Of a stretch of 64,000 nt of DNA, positions 54,803-64,000 are shown piece by piece. The stretch is taken from contig JADKCL010000008.1 in assembly GCA_016718825.1 (NCBI GenBank), forward strand, positions 209,305-273,304. The letters are read 5' to 3'. The notes below the pieces were generated by a model that was given only the letters and a program-made list of their open reading frames with translations, searched no databases and had not been told where the DNA came from. Both the position numbers and the translations under genes were made by a program. Source of the DNA: Bacteroidota bacterium. Lineage in GTDB: Bacteria; Bacteroidota; Bacteroidia; J057; JADKCL01. The first letter of the stretch is position 1, and each line of letters starts with the position of its first letter.

Positions 54803-56862
54803 CGCTTGACCAAGGTGCGGACCTCGCGGGACAAGCTGTTTTGGGACCTGGACGGGCGGTATTTTTATTACAAGCACCAGGACGCTGGCGGCTGGAGGTC
54901 GGGCAGGACCATGTGCAGGGGCAGGATTATCTGCATAGCATCCATGGGTGGATCAAGGGGGTGAATATGCCGGGGGATTTCTCCGGGTTGAACGAGCCCG
55001 GGCGTGACGGGGATGTGACTGCCGGGGCCAACTTGGACCGCTGGGCGGCGCGGGATGCCTATGCCTACCACTTGGGCTTCTATGACGGGGACTATGATCC
55101 GATCGGGACGGTGAACATGGGAAGCACTGCGGCTGCTTGGACTGACATGGCCGCTGACATCCTGACACTGCCAAGCCAAGGTGCGGGGCTTTACAACGGG
55201 AACATCGCCTTGATGATCACTGACCTGAACTTCCCTGCGGGGATGAGCAGTTACAGCGGGGCAAGCTACAATGCGATGGCCTACCAATATGACCAACTCA
55301 ACCGCATCAAGCAGTCGCGGTCGTATATCCGGGATTTTCTGGGTTGGGATCGACTGACGGGTAACACGGGCTACTTCGATACGGACTACGGCTACGATCG
55401 CAACGGCAACATCCTCTACATGCACCGCTGCCTCCCCTATTGGACGGGCACGGACTGGGAGGCTTGGGACATGGACATTCAGGAGTACCACTACAACCGC
55501 GAACCTGGCAGCGGCCATTTGCTGGACAACAAGTTGAAGGTGGTGCGGGACGGGGTTTCTGAAACGTTGGTGGACATGGACATCGACGATCAGGCGGGTG
55601 GATCCGGGAATCCGGATGTTTTCAATTACCGCTATGACGCCATCGGGAACTTGGTGCGCGACAGCTCGGAGCATATCGACACGATCCTTTGGGACTTGCA
55701 GGGGAAGGTGCGGGCTGTGATCCGCACATCGGCTGGGCGAACGCTAGGGATGCCGGATTTGTATTTCTGGTATGATGGCATGGGCAGACGGATACATAAG
55801 CAAGTTTTGATGCCCGTGGAGGATGCTGACCCTGATACGACGGACACCTGGTATGCGCTGGACCCGCAAGGGAATGTGATGTCGGTGTATGAACAGACGA
55901 GGGCGAGCGGATGGAAGCATACGCGGGTGAAGGAGTTTCCGATTTATGGTGCCGACCGGTTGGGGATGGTGACGGCGAACCTGCTTCTGCGCAGCGAGCT
56001 GATGAGCCTTGGGCCTGTATTTGATCCGTCTTGGACGTACCGGGCTTTGGTGGTCGGAGAGGTGATGTATGATTCTCCGAAGTGGAAGGATCCTGCTGAT
56101 CCTGATCAATCGGAGCGGAATGAAGGGGAGTATGTGGTCTTGGTGAACAATACTGACCGAAGGCTGCCTTTGAGTTATTTTTCCCTCGTGGAGCTGCTCT
56201 CTGGGGATACGGTGGTGCTGGACAGTGCGGATACTTTGGAGCCTCAGCAGCGGTTGGTGGTTGCTTTTACGGATAGTGTGGAGCTTTTTGGTCGCCTGGC
56301 GATGCTGCCTGAGGTGATGCAGGGGGATACGCGGTTTTCGTTGTTGCGGGCGCAAATGGACATGGCGCTGCCTGACAAGGGGGGCATCGTCGCAGTATTG
56401 TGTCAGGAACCTGGCGGCGACACGATGGAAGTGGACCGGCTGGGTTACGGGGAATATTTTGGACTTTTGGCTGAAAATGAAGAAGTTGTGGACAGTCTCA
56501 TCGACTCTTTGGAGCTGAGGAGTTCTTTGACGTCTGTTTTGCGTAGAGGGTTTTCCATGGACCCCATCGTGGTCGGTGGCGGGCCTGTGTATCATGGCGG
56601 TGGTGTCGTAGGTCAGTCCGACCCTGCCGTCGAGCCATTGCCCTTGCCTGTTCCGGGAATTGGGAGCTACTTGTTGTCGCGCGGCTGGAGGCGGTATGAG
56701 TTGAAGAATCGGTTGAGCGATGTGCTGGCTGTCGTGTCGGACCTGAAGCTAGGGATGGAGTCTGGTGCGCCTGACTGGATCGTGGAGTACTACGTTGGGG
56801 ATGTGTTGCGGATGCAGGATTACTATCCCTTTGGGATGGAGATGCCGCAGCGGGGTATGTGA
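54721..56862 (+). CDS. 5'-truncated RHS shell cassette with lamin-tail-like insert
   Basis: RHS homology begins at about 54803 (CGCTTGACC...), so the residues before that are not part of the original gene. YD-type repeats are clear: WDLDGRYFYYKH, YGYDRNGNILYMHR, FNYRYDAIGNLVRD, WYDGMGRRIHKQV. A frame change near 54875-54890 is needed to join the repeat start to GQDHVQGQDYLHS. Residues about 435-610 (VVGEVMYDSPKW, EYVVLVNNTD, TLEPQQRLVVAF) look like a lamin-tail domain inserted in the shell. The frame ends at DYYPFGMEMPQRG, the usual pre-core motif. One G is missing in the run at 56852-56855; adding it continues into the next entry. Confidence 0.75.
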   Translation: MIFMFGFCKLMIQTFCGVVDIFKRIPLSLDQGADLAGQAVLGPGRAVFLLQAPGRWRLEVGQDHVQGQDYLHSIHGWIKGVNMPGDFSGLNEPGRDGDVTAGANLDRWAARDAYAYHLGFYDGDYDPIGTVNMGSTAAAWTDMAADILTLPSQGAGLYNGNIALMITDLNFPAGMSSYSGASYNAMAYQYDQLNRIKQSRSYIRDFLGWDRLTGNTGYFDTDYGYDRNGNILYMHRCLPYWTGTDWEAWDMDIQEYHYNREPGSGHLLDNKLKVVRDGVSETLVDMDIDDQAGGSGNPDVFNYRYDAIGNLVRDSSEHIDTILWDLQGKVRAVIRTSAGRTLGMPDLYFWYDGMGRRIHKQVLMPVEDADPDTTDTWYALDPQGNVMSVYEQTRASGWKHTRVKEFPIYGADRLGMVTANLLLRSELMSLGPVFDPSWTYRALVVGEVMYDSPKWKDPADPDQSERNEGEYVVLVNNTDRRLPLSYFSLVELLSGDTVVLDSADTLEPQQRLVVAFTDSVELFGRLAMLPEVMQGDTRFSLLRAQMDMALPDKGGIVAVLCQEPGGDTMEVDRLGYGEYFGLLAENEEVVDSLIDSLELRSSLTSVLRRGFSMDPIVVGGGPVYHGGGVVGQSDPAVEPLPLPVPGIGSYLLSRGWRRYELKNRLSDVLAVVSDLKLGMESGAPDWIVEYYVGDVLRMQDYYPFGMEMPQRGM
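54803..54980 (+). repeat. RHS direct repeat, copy A
   Basis: Starts CGCTTGACC and continues through ACCTCGCGGGACAAGCTG and CATAGCATCCATGGGTGG. Matches 63826-64000 with scattered indels. It marks the point where RHS homology begins in the orphan cassette. Confidence 0.85.
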
Positions 56863-57857
56863 GCGAGGAGTATCGGTATGGGTACAATGGTCAAGAAAAA
56901 GACAATGAAATTTCGGGTAACGGAAACAGCTATACAGCTTTATTTTGGAAATATGATGCAAGGTTGGGACGGCGATGGGAATTAGATCCCGTGAATAATT
57001 CAAGCATTTCGGGATATGCGACTTTCGCGGACAACCCGATCTTCATGGCAGACCCGACGGGCGCTGAACCATGGCACCCGGAGAAAGATGATAACGGAAG
57101 TCAAAAGTTGGTCGCCGATCGAGGAGACAACGCTGCAACCTTGGAAGCCTACCTTGGCACCATTGGGGTTGATTATTATCCAGAGGAATTTGAGGAATGG
57201 AGCATCCAAATCTCAAATGCCGAACAAAACCAGCAGGTAGCCGAGCTTCATTCCGACAATGGCAAGTTTGACAATTTGGTCGGGCAATTTTTAATGAGTC
57301 GATTGGACGAGAATCCCGCATGGGGGAATAAATATGGTTCCGGAGGAAATAAATGTAGTCCAGTTTCATTTGCAAGGTCATCAGCCGCAGTGGAATTCGT
57401 GTATGGCTCCGAATCCGAAAAGTTTAAATATTGGTCAGGAGCCAAAAACAAGCCATACGGCGAGGTTGGCTATTATCAGTTCCAAAACATATTTGGGCCA
57501 GGTGTCACATATGACTCGGGAAATACAGGTGATCAGAACTTGGCGAGGTTGCACGGAGACAATTTGGGACTTTCAGTGGCAATGCGAAAAATGGCCGCAC
57601 CGGGTGTTCAAGTGTGGTCTGGAACGGGGTTTCATGTATCAAACTCTGAGGTTTGGGACATGCGACTAACACCTGGCGCGATTATCGGGCTTGGAGCTCA
57701 TTCTGCTATATTTGTCGGCTACTCGACGGATAGCCGAGGCATCCTTCAGGTAACCTATTGGGATGACCATAATACGACCTACACATATGGGAGATTTGAA
57801 AATGATCGAAATCGCTGGGTGAAACCAAGATTGTTTCATGGCGGTAATTGGAATTAG
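56859..57857 (+). CDS. RHS core plus C-terminal cysteine-peptidase-like toxin module
   Basis: 332 residues, continuing the RHS shell after a G-run indel. The core box YRYGYNGQEKDNEI, FWKYDARLGRRWELDPV and NPIFMADPTGAEP (about 5-70) is the RHS-associated core that ends at the toxin cleavage point. The tip domain (about 71-332) begins with a LysM-like stretch (ADRGDNAATLEAYLG). It then shows GGNKCSPVSFARSSAAVEF with candidate nucleophile Cys166, GLGAHSAIFVGYST with His281, and VTYWDDHN with Asp302/303. Order and spacing suit an NlpC/P60, CHAP or papain-like peptidase. By analogy a polymorphic toxin attacking peptidoglycan or protein; no signal of its own. Confidence 0.65.
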   Translation: MSEEYRYGYNGQEKDNEISGNGNSYTALFWKYDARLGRRWELDPVNNSSISGYATFADNPIFMADPTGAEPWHPEKDDNGSQKLVADRGDNAATLEAYLGTIGVDYYPEEFEEWSIQISNAEQNQQVAELHSDNGKFDNLVGQFLMSRLDENPAWGNKYGSGGNKCSPVSFARSSAAVEFVYGSESEKFKYWSGAKNKPYGEVGYYQFQNIFGPGVTYDSGNTGDQNLARLHGDNLGLSVAMRKMAAPGVQVWSGTGFHVSNSEVWDMRLTPGAIIGLGAHSAIFVGYSTDSRGILQVTYWDDHNTTYTYGRFENDRNRWVKPRLFHGGNWN

Positions 57858-57869
57858 AATAATGACACA

Positions 57870-58769
57870 ATGAAAAGAGTTGCTCTACTTGTTGCATTCT
57901 TATTGCCACTTATGGCTTATTCTCAGGTCGTTGCCATCGCTGTAGACACTTTGCAAGGAGATTCAGAATTCAAGGGTGAAATTGATTTGGTTATTCTGCT
58001 TTCCACGAGTAAAGAAAATAGCCAAAGGGATCTTCAACGATTGATGGAGGCGGAAGACTGTAGAAGGTTTAAAAGAATAGCAATTGCAGTAGACTCTTCG
58101 ATTGCTGAAATTCCGGAAATTCTATTTACGTGGACCTGGGTTTCTAAGTTGTGGATTTATGGCGATCTTGAATATTTTGCGGCTGGTTTCGAAAACCATC
58201 AAATTCCCATGCCGAATCATGAAAAAATTCCACGGAAATTCCGAAGATTCATCAATTTGGAGGAATTGCAAATTTCATTATTGCCAATCCGAAAAATTGG
58301 TATTGTTGGTCGATTGAAGAAAATTAACGTACTAAAGTTGAATTCGATTTTGTTGCGACGCCTTCCGCTCTCCGTCGGTACCTTAAAAGAGCTATCCACT
58401 TTGAGTGTTTCAAATTCTCCTTTTCAAAAATTGCCAAATTGGATCGGAAATCTCTCCAACCTAAGCGAAATCAACATCTCGAACACGGGTGTTAAATCAT
58501 TGCCAAAGCAACTGTTTTCCTGCGAATTGCTAAGAACCATTGATTTTTCCTTCACAAACGTGAGTTTGGTTCCTGATGAAATTAAGAGCTTGTCTAATTT
58601 GGAAAGAATCGTTGCACCAGGAGAAATTCAATATTGCTCCCCATCGATTTGCGAATTGCCCGTCCTGAAAATATTTATAGGAGGGTTTACTGATTCTGCT
58701 GTCCGCCCAAAGTGTCTTGACGACACACTACAATGGGAAAACGCAGATTTGGTGTATGTAAAAAGGTAA
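57870..58769 (+). CDS. Leucine-rich-repeat exported protein, candidate immunity partner of the RHS toxin
   Basis: 299 residues. Signal peptide ALLVAFLLPLMAYSQVV, a beta/alpha-like segment (about 20-110), then five to six leucine-rich repeats of the form INVLKLNSILLRRLPLSVG, LSTLSVSNSPFQKLPNWIG, LSEINISNTGVKSLP and LRTIDFSFTNVSLVP. It starts 12 bp after the toxin stop, the position where RHS immunity genes usually lie. A periplasmic location would suit neutralising a peptidoglycan- or periplasm-acting toxin. LRR immunity proteins are not a commonly described class, so the role is inference. Base composition is more A/T-rich than the flanking RHS genes. Confidence 0.6.
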   Translation: MKRVALLVAFLLPLMAYSQVVAIAVDTLQGDSEFKGEIDLVILLSTSKENSQRDLQRLMEAEDCRRFKRIAIAVDSSIAEIPEILFTWTWVSKLWIYGDLEYFAAGFENHQIPMPNHEKIPRKFRRFINLEELQISLLPIRKIGIVGRLKKINVLKLNSILLRRLPLSVGTLKELSTLSVSNSPFQKLPNWIGNLSNLSEINISNTGVKSLPKQLFSCELLRTIDFSFTNVSLVPDEIKSLSNLERIVAPGEIQYCSPSICELPVLKIFIGGFTDSAVRPKCLDDTLQWENADLVYVKR

Positions 58770-59048
58770 TAGCTCAAAGTCTCTGCTGGCCCGTATAATG
58801 GTCTAAGTTTGCAGGAATAGAGATATTGAAAGTGCCCCGCGCTCAGATTTGAGCTGAATCAAGGCGAGTTTCCTTTGCGAAGGTGGTTTCACGGGCATTG
58901 GAATATGATATTTGAAACATTATATGTCAAAATATCTGCTGGGTGTGTTCTTTGCAATGTTGGTCTGGAAATCGATGAAATTTTTGTCGGTGATAGGCCA
59001 CTTGGGCCTAATCCGTATACCATCAAGCACTAAAAGCATCCGAGCATC
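58770..59048. other. Spacer with no supported gene
   Basis: A/T-rich 280 bp. A short EIDEIFVG stretch at about 58970-59000 resembles the EIDETxxG motif of IS1595-type transposases, but the frame is closed on both sides, so at most a tiny relic. Nothing else seen. Confidence 0.3.
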
Positions 59049-59228
59049 GTATTCCTAGGCGACACCATGGAGGTGGACAGGGTTGCCTACGGGGAATACT
59101 TTGTACTTGCAACTGAAAATGCTGAAATCGCTGACAGTCTGGTTGGTTCACAAGAGATAAGGGTTAGTTTGATGTCGGTCTTGCGCACTGGTTATTCGAT
59201 GGGGTCGGGGCAGGAGGGCGCCCTCTAA
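59049..59228 (+). pseudogene. Relic of an RHS lamin-tail/shell segment
   Basis: In frame from 59049 it encodes about 59 residues, starting GDTMEVDRVAYGEYF and continuing ENAEIADSL then LMSVLRTGYSM, before a TAA at 59226. This matches GDTMEVDRLGYGEYF, ENEEVVDSL and LTSVLRRGFSM within the orphan cassette at about 56415-56560. It is a short leftover of another RHS copy, so the locus has undergone more than one recombination. Confidence 0.75.
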
Positions 59229-59347
59229 GTGAAAAGTAAAAATGGCCGGTTGGCCATCATTGGAGGCAATATATGGAATGCAATAACATCCTATTTAGGT
59301 TGGCAGGTTCAAGTGAGCTTGGAATGTCCTTTTGCACAAAGGCCCAA

Positions 59348-62300
59348 ATGCGCCTCGGCCTATCGGCCTTTGTGGCTGTGTTGCTTCTGTTTTCGAATGG
59401 CAGCCTGTTCGCCGGGTCGGTGACCTATGTGAAGCCGATTGCGAATGCCAACCTGACCGCGGGACATGTGGTGACGTTGAGCGACCCTACGTGGGTGGAT
59501 GAGTTCAACAACCCGGGGGATTTTGCGGTGCGGCGGGAGAATCAGGTGCGGTTGATTTATAGCCGTGATTCTTTGAGTGATGTGGACGGGGCCAACTGGA
59601 CTTTGAGTGTCAACTATACGATTTTCTTTACGGGTCAGCCTCAGTTGCAGCCTGTGACCGGGACCTTGGCCATCGGGCATACTTCCTCTTTGCATAACTA
59701 TACGGCTGCGCAGGTTTACGCGCCCGGGTCTCATACTGTGAGGGTAAAGCTGAACTCGGTGACGGTGGGCGGGACTACGCCTTTTCCGGAGGACGTGCAC
59801 ATGGAGGTGGTGACGGTGACCGAACGCTATCGGAAACTCGACATTGCGCAGCAGCCTGTCTTGAATTTCAATTCGACAACGGGGGTGTTGAGCTGGAATT
59901 ACGTGCCGGGGGCGGAGGAGTATGATTTGGAATGGGCCTGGGTGGATTCTGCATCGGGCCTGGATTCGGCGGTGTCTTCAAGCGCGCTGCGCGGGGTGAA
60001 CATGCCCGGGAATTATTATTTGCCGCAGCTCAATTATCGTGCGGGGACGGTTTGGTTTCGCGTGCGTGCCGTGGGGCGTTTCATCGACATGGGCAATGAC
60101 TGGAGCTACAGGAGGTTTGGGGCCTGGTCCGATGCGGCGGGTTGGGAGATCGACGGGACCGACTGTTTCGAGCGGTACCGCAACCTGACCTGGACGGCGA
60201 GTTTTGCCGAGGACGGGAAATTCAAGAAGGTGGTGACGTATGTGGACGGAGCCGGGAAGACGCGGCAAAGTGTGACGCAATTGAGCAGCGACAGCACGTC
60301 GGTGGTGGTGCAGACGGAGTATGACAACGAGGGCCGGGGGGTTCTGACGACGATCCCCATCCCTGTAGCCGGGATTGACCTGCATTACCGGGATTTGCTG
60401 AACACGACCGCCGGGGGTACGTTGGCCTACGAACCCGGCGACTTCGATGACATCCTGTTGACCAATGCGATGGCGGTGAACAGCGGCTCTGCGAACTATT
60501 TTTCTTCTTCCAATACCTTGGGCGGGATGCACCGGGATTATATTCCCGACGCGAATGGGTATCCCTTCACCGAGACGGAGTTCATGCGTGACGCGACGGG
60601 CCGCGTGGCGCGGCAAAGCGGGGTCGGGGACGATCACCGGTTGGGGTCGGGGCATGAAACGCGGTTTTTCTATGCGGATGCGTCTGCGACGCAGTTGCAC
60701 CGGATGTTCGGGGGGAATGTGGGGAAGGCGAGCCACTACATGATGAAGATGAGCGTGGACCCTAACGGTCAGCTGGGTCTTGCCTGGCAGGATCAGCAGG
60801 GGCGTGTGGTTGCCACGGCGCTGGCGGGTGATACCCCTGCCAATCTGGTGGCGCTGGATGACCTGCCCACCGACACGGTCACGGAGAACCTTTATGCCAA
60901 CAACCGGATCGATACCCTGGAGGGTTTGAGCCATACGCAGCACATCTTCCCCAACGAGACGCCTGGCAAGCTGTATAGTTTCTACTATGCGTTTACCGGG
61001 CCCAATGTGGCGCTGGGCTGCATTTGCGAGGAATGCTCCTATACCCTGGAGATCTCGATCCGCGGGCCTGACGGGCGGTTGGTGGACCTTGACAGTGCAA
61101 GCGGCGGTCCGACGGATACCATCCTGACGGCGATCTATCCCCAGACGGGGGCCGGATGTCCGAATCCGTCGCATTCTGCGGAGATCCGTTTCAGCGCCAA
61201 TTTTGACGGGATCGGGGCTTATCGGTTGGAGAAGAACCTGCGCTCGGTGCCGGTGGATTTGGACGCATTGCTGGATTCGCTGGAGGGCTGCGGGCCGAAC
61301 CTGCAGGACATCATCGATGAATACATCTCGGAAATCGATACGACGGTCTGTGATGTGGATTGCTATAGCCTTGTGCCGATCTGGGTGAGCCCGGACACGG
61401 TACCGGCCCATGTGATCGGGCAGGATACGCTGGATTCGCTATGCAACGGTGCCTTTTATATCACGGGGGCCGATATCGCACAGATCGAGTGTGGCTCGAT
61501 CTATATGCAGATGTGGCAGGCTTACGCCCCGGGCGGATGGTTGCATGACTCGGTGGTTTGGGCCGGGCTTGCCGGCGACTCCACACGCATCGACAGCTTG
61601 GTGCGGACGCACAGGGAATGGTGTCATTACCGGCAATGTTTGGCGGATACCGGGAGCCGGAGGTTTGATATGATCATGGCTTCGCTTCCTACCTTTAGCA
61701 AGGCGGTGCAGTACCACTATTATCCCAGCCCGACTGACAGCCTCATGGATCCTTGGTTCCAGACCACCTTTGGCTCCGGCGGCGACTTCAGGTGGCTTTT
61801 TCTGGACTCACTTCTTGACGATGCCGGGCATCCTTTCCAGGACGATCCTGACTCTGCCATCATTAACCATTTCAATCCCGACAATAGTGACTTGGATCCC
61901 GCTTATTACTCCTCCTGCGGGGGTGATCCCGACTGCGAGGATACTTTGCGGCATTTCTATACACGGGGGGCCTACTTGACAGCCAAGATCGGCTTGCAGA
62001 TACGGCTCATGGAGGATTCGTTGGGCTGTCCCTATTACCAGGATGTGCATACGATCGTCCACAAGCCTGCGATGTCGGCGTTTGCGATGGAGGACATCGG
62101 GGGCTACAACAGCTTCGTGACCGCAGGGGAGTGCAATGTCGCCTGTGCGGCCAATGTGGCGCTTTGGGTGGCGGAGCTGACCGACAGTTGTCCGGCGCTG
62201 GATGAACAGGACTCGCTGGCCCTGATCGATGCCTTGTTTGACTATTGCATGGGGACCTGCCAGGATGGGAACCCGTCCGGGCTGTTGATGGATGAGGCGA

Positions 62301-64000
62301 TCACCTCCGGCGACCTTGCTGCAGTGGTGGCGATTTTGGGCGGTTCCTGTGATCAGTTCCTGGACAGCATCGCTGTGCCGGACCCCTACATCTATACCGA
62401 CAGCCTGGGCGATACGCTCAAGACGCTATGTACGTTTTGGGATCCCTGCTTTACGGCGCTGGTGGATGTGATCAATGAAAACTGGGCCTACGGGGCATGG
62501 CCCGGGCAGATCGCCATCGCCGACTACCCTGTGTTGCAGTGGTGCTACCCGGGTGACTCGCTGATTGTGGTCACCGATACCTCGGTGGTGCTGGTGGACA
62601 CCAACAATGCAGTGAGTTGTCAGGTGCTGTATTTGGTGGACGCCAACGGGACGGGGATTGCGATGGACTCGGTGAAGTTCTTGCGGGTGCCCGAGCTGAA
62701 CGTGAATCCCGTGGGCTTGAACCAGAGCTTCGTGCTGGGCGGGGAGACCTTCGACTATCAGCACATCGAGCTGGAGGTGACGCTGATGACCGCCGACAGC
62801 ACCGACAGCCTGGTGCAGGGATTCGTGTATTCCTCGTGCGATTCGTTTTTGGTGTGGCAGGACAGTTGCCTTGCGCCCCAATTGCCGCTTGACTCTGCTT
62901 GGCTGCTGGCGGACAATCCCGAGGCGACGCACGACAGTTGCGTTGCAGCCTTGGTGGCAATTGCGACGCAGAATGCGACCAATGCCTACCAGAACCAATA
63001 CAATGCCTATATCGACGGGTTGTTGCAGTCCTTTTCGCGGGCCTGCTTCTCGTCGCCGTTCCGGGGAGACTTTCGAGGTGCGGCACTTGCCGATGTACTA
63101 CCAATACACGCTGTACTATTACGATCAGGCGGGGACACTGGTGCAGACGGTTCCGCCCGAGGGGGTGGAGTTGCTGGACGCTGTTGCGGCCAACCGCTGG
63201 GTGGGGGGGTATGCGGACCCGTCGGTGGATACCAACGCGCACCGGCTGCCCACACGCTACACATACAATACATTGCAGCAGACGCGCAGTGCCAAAACGC
63301 CCGACAAGGGCCTGACGCAAATGTGGTACAACAGCAAGGATCAAGTGCGGCTGAGCCGCGATGCACGGCAGGTGGCGGGCAACGACTACGGCTATGTGTG
63401 GTATGACGAATTGGGCCGCACTGTGGAAAGCGGTCAGGTGGAGGGCTATGGCGGATCGATCACGCAGGCGGTGCTGGATGATTTTGACTTTCCAGCGCGG
63501 GCCTCGCAGACGCTGACCGACATTGTGACCACGACTTACGACACGGCCTCCGGGCTGAACCAGGGTGCGGGGATGAATTTGAACCTGCGGACGCGTGTGA
63601 GCGCGGTGGTGCGGGAGGACAGCGAAGGGGATACCGTGGCTGTGTGCCTGTATCGACATGACGACCATGGGAATGTGTCGCGGACGCTGGACCGACCTGC
63701 GGGGGCTGGGGATACAGAACCTTGACTATGACTACGAGCCGGTCTCAGGCAATGTGCGCGAGGTGCGGTATCAGGACGGGTTCCGGGACTTCTTTGCGCA
63801 CCGTTACAGCTATGATGCGGACAACCGCTTGACCAGGGCACGGACCTCGCGGGACAAGCTGTTTTGGGACCTGGACGGGCGGTATTTTATTTAAACACGG
63901 CCGCTGGCGCGCCTGGAGTCGGCAGGACCATGTGCAGGGACAGGATTACCTGCATAGCATCCATGGGTGGATCAAGGGGTGAACATGCCCACCGGATCTC
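59348..64000 (+). CDS. Large secreted RHS-repeat protein, 3' end beyond the window, frameshifted
   Basis: The frame opens at 59273, but the signal peptide (LGLSAFVAVLLLFSNGSLFAG) starts at the ATG at 59348. Beta-sandwich/fibronectin-like N-terminal domains (about 25-330), then a first RHS part (VTYVDGAGKTRQSVTQ, TEYDNEGRGVLT), then a cysteine-rich 650-residue region with CICEEC, CDVDC and YSSCGGDPDCED motifs, then YD repeats (YTYNTLQQTRSAKTPD, YVWYDELGRTVESG, YSYDADNRLTRART). Frame changes near 63060 and near 63705 are needed. The last 175 bases repeat the start of the orphan cassette at 54803. Family role: an extracellular shell delivering a C-terminal toxin; export probably by Sec then an outer-membrane route. 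Confidence 0.8.
63826..64000 (+). repeat. RHS direct repeat, copy B (runs off the window)
   Basis: Same sequence as 54803-54980, about 9.0 kb apart, inside the large RHS gene. Small indels relative to copy A (for example at TATTTTATTTAAACAC versus TATTTTTATTACAAGCAC) show frame errors in one or both copies. Confidence 0.85.

Noticed and set aside
58970..59000. EIDEIFVG stretch as an IS1595-type transposase
   Set aside because: Only a few residues match, the frame is short and no inverted repeats are present.
59978..61411. Arg/His-rich minus-strand frame opposite the large RHS gene
   Set aside because: Composition typical of antisense shadows; no conserved motif.

Overview
The window looks like a chromosomal segment of a member of the Bacteroidota, most likely in or near the Saprospiria. 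Four proteins end in type IX secretion sorting domains: one type B (gliding-motility C-terminal domain) at 200-5008, and three type A at 40152-42410, 44600-46879 and 46959-47960. There is also a GldM-like protein, many lipoprotein signals, and one -33/-7 promoter-like site of the Bacteroidota type. No rRNA, tRNA, CRISPR array or intact insertion sequence was seen. Taxonomy is inferred from protein content only.

Layout. 0-6 kb: a giant PKD-repeat surface protein and two small membrane proteins. 6-9.7 kb: a compact four-gene glycan cassette (GT4, GT2, SAM methyltransferase, NAD-sugar epimerase). 10-14.6 kb: thymidylate kinase, a heavily frameshifted propeller sensor kinase and its LytTR response regulator. 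14.6-29 kb: metabolic and envelope genes, including tandem fatty-acid desaturases separated by hairpin repeats, a YihY membrane protein, a TPR/serine-hydrolase protein, glycine C-acetyltransferase and several small secreted proteins. 29-37 kb: an SGNH hydrolase, Ppx/GppA phosphatase, RND/MMPL exporter and the E2 subunit of a 2-oxoacid dehydrogenase. 37-49 kb: an S9 peptidase, a site-2-protease-like protein without catalytic residues, T9SS cargo proteins and a pentapeptide-repeat protein with a channel-like pore. 49-52.5 kb: a sodium:solute symporter and a GldM-like lipoprotein.

The last 11 kb is an accessory region. A protein of unknown function (53306-54322) sits between two islands of short perfect palindromes that share a direct repeat of about 60 bp. 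It is followed by a 5'-truncated RHS cassette whose C-terminus carries a probable cysteine-peptidase toxin, then a leucine-rich-repeat gene 12 bp downstream that may encode immunity. After a short relic of another RHS copy, a large RHS gene begins and runs off the right edge. Its last 175 bases repeat the start of the orphan cassette.

Several genes are broken by single-base indels, often in G or A runs (epimerase, E2 subunit, GldM-like, both RHS copies, the sensor kinase). This suggests a long-read or metagenomic assembly with residual homopolymer errors. The sensor kinase has so many breaks that real decay is also possible.
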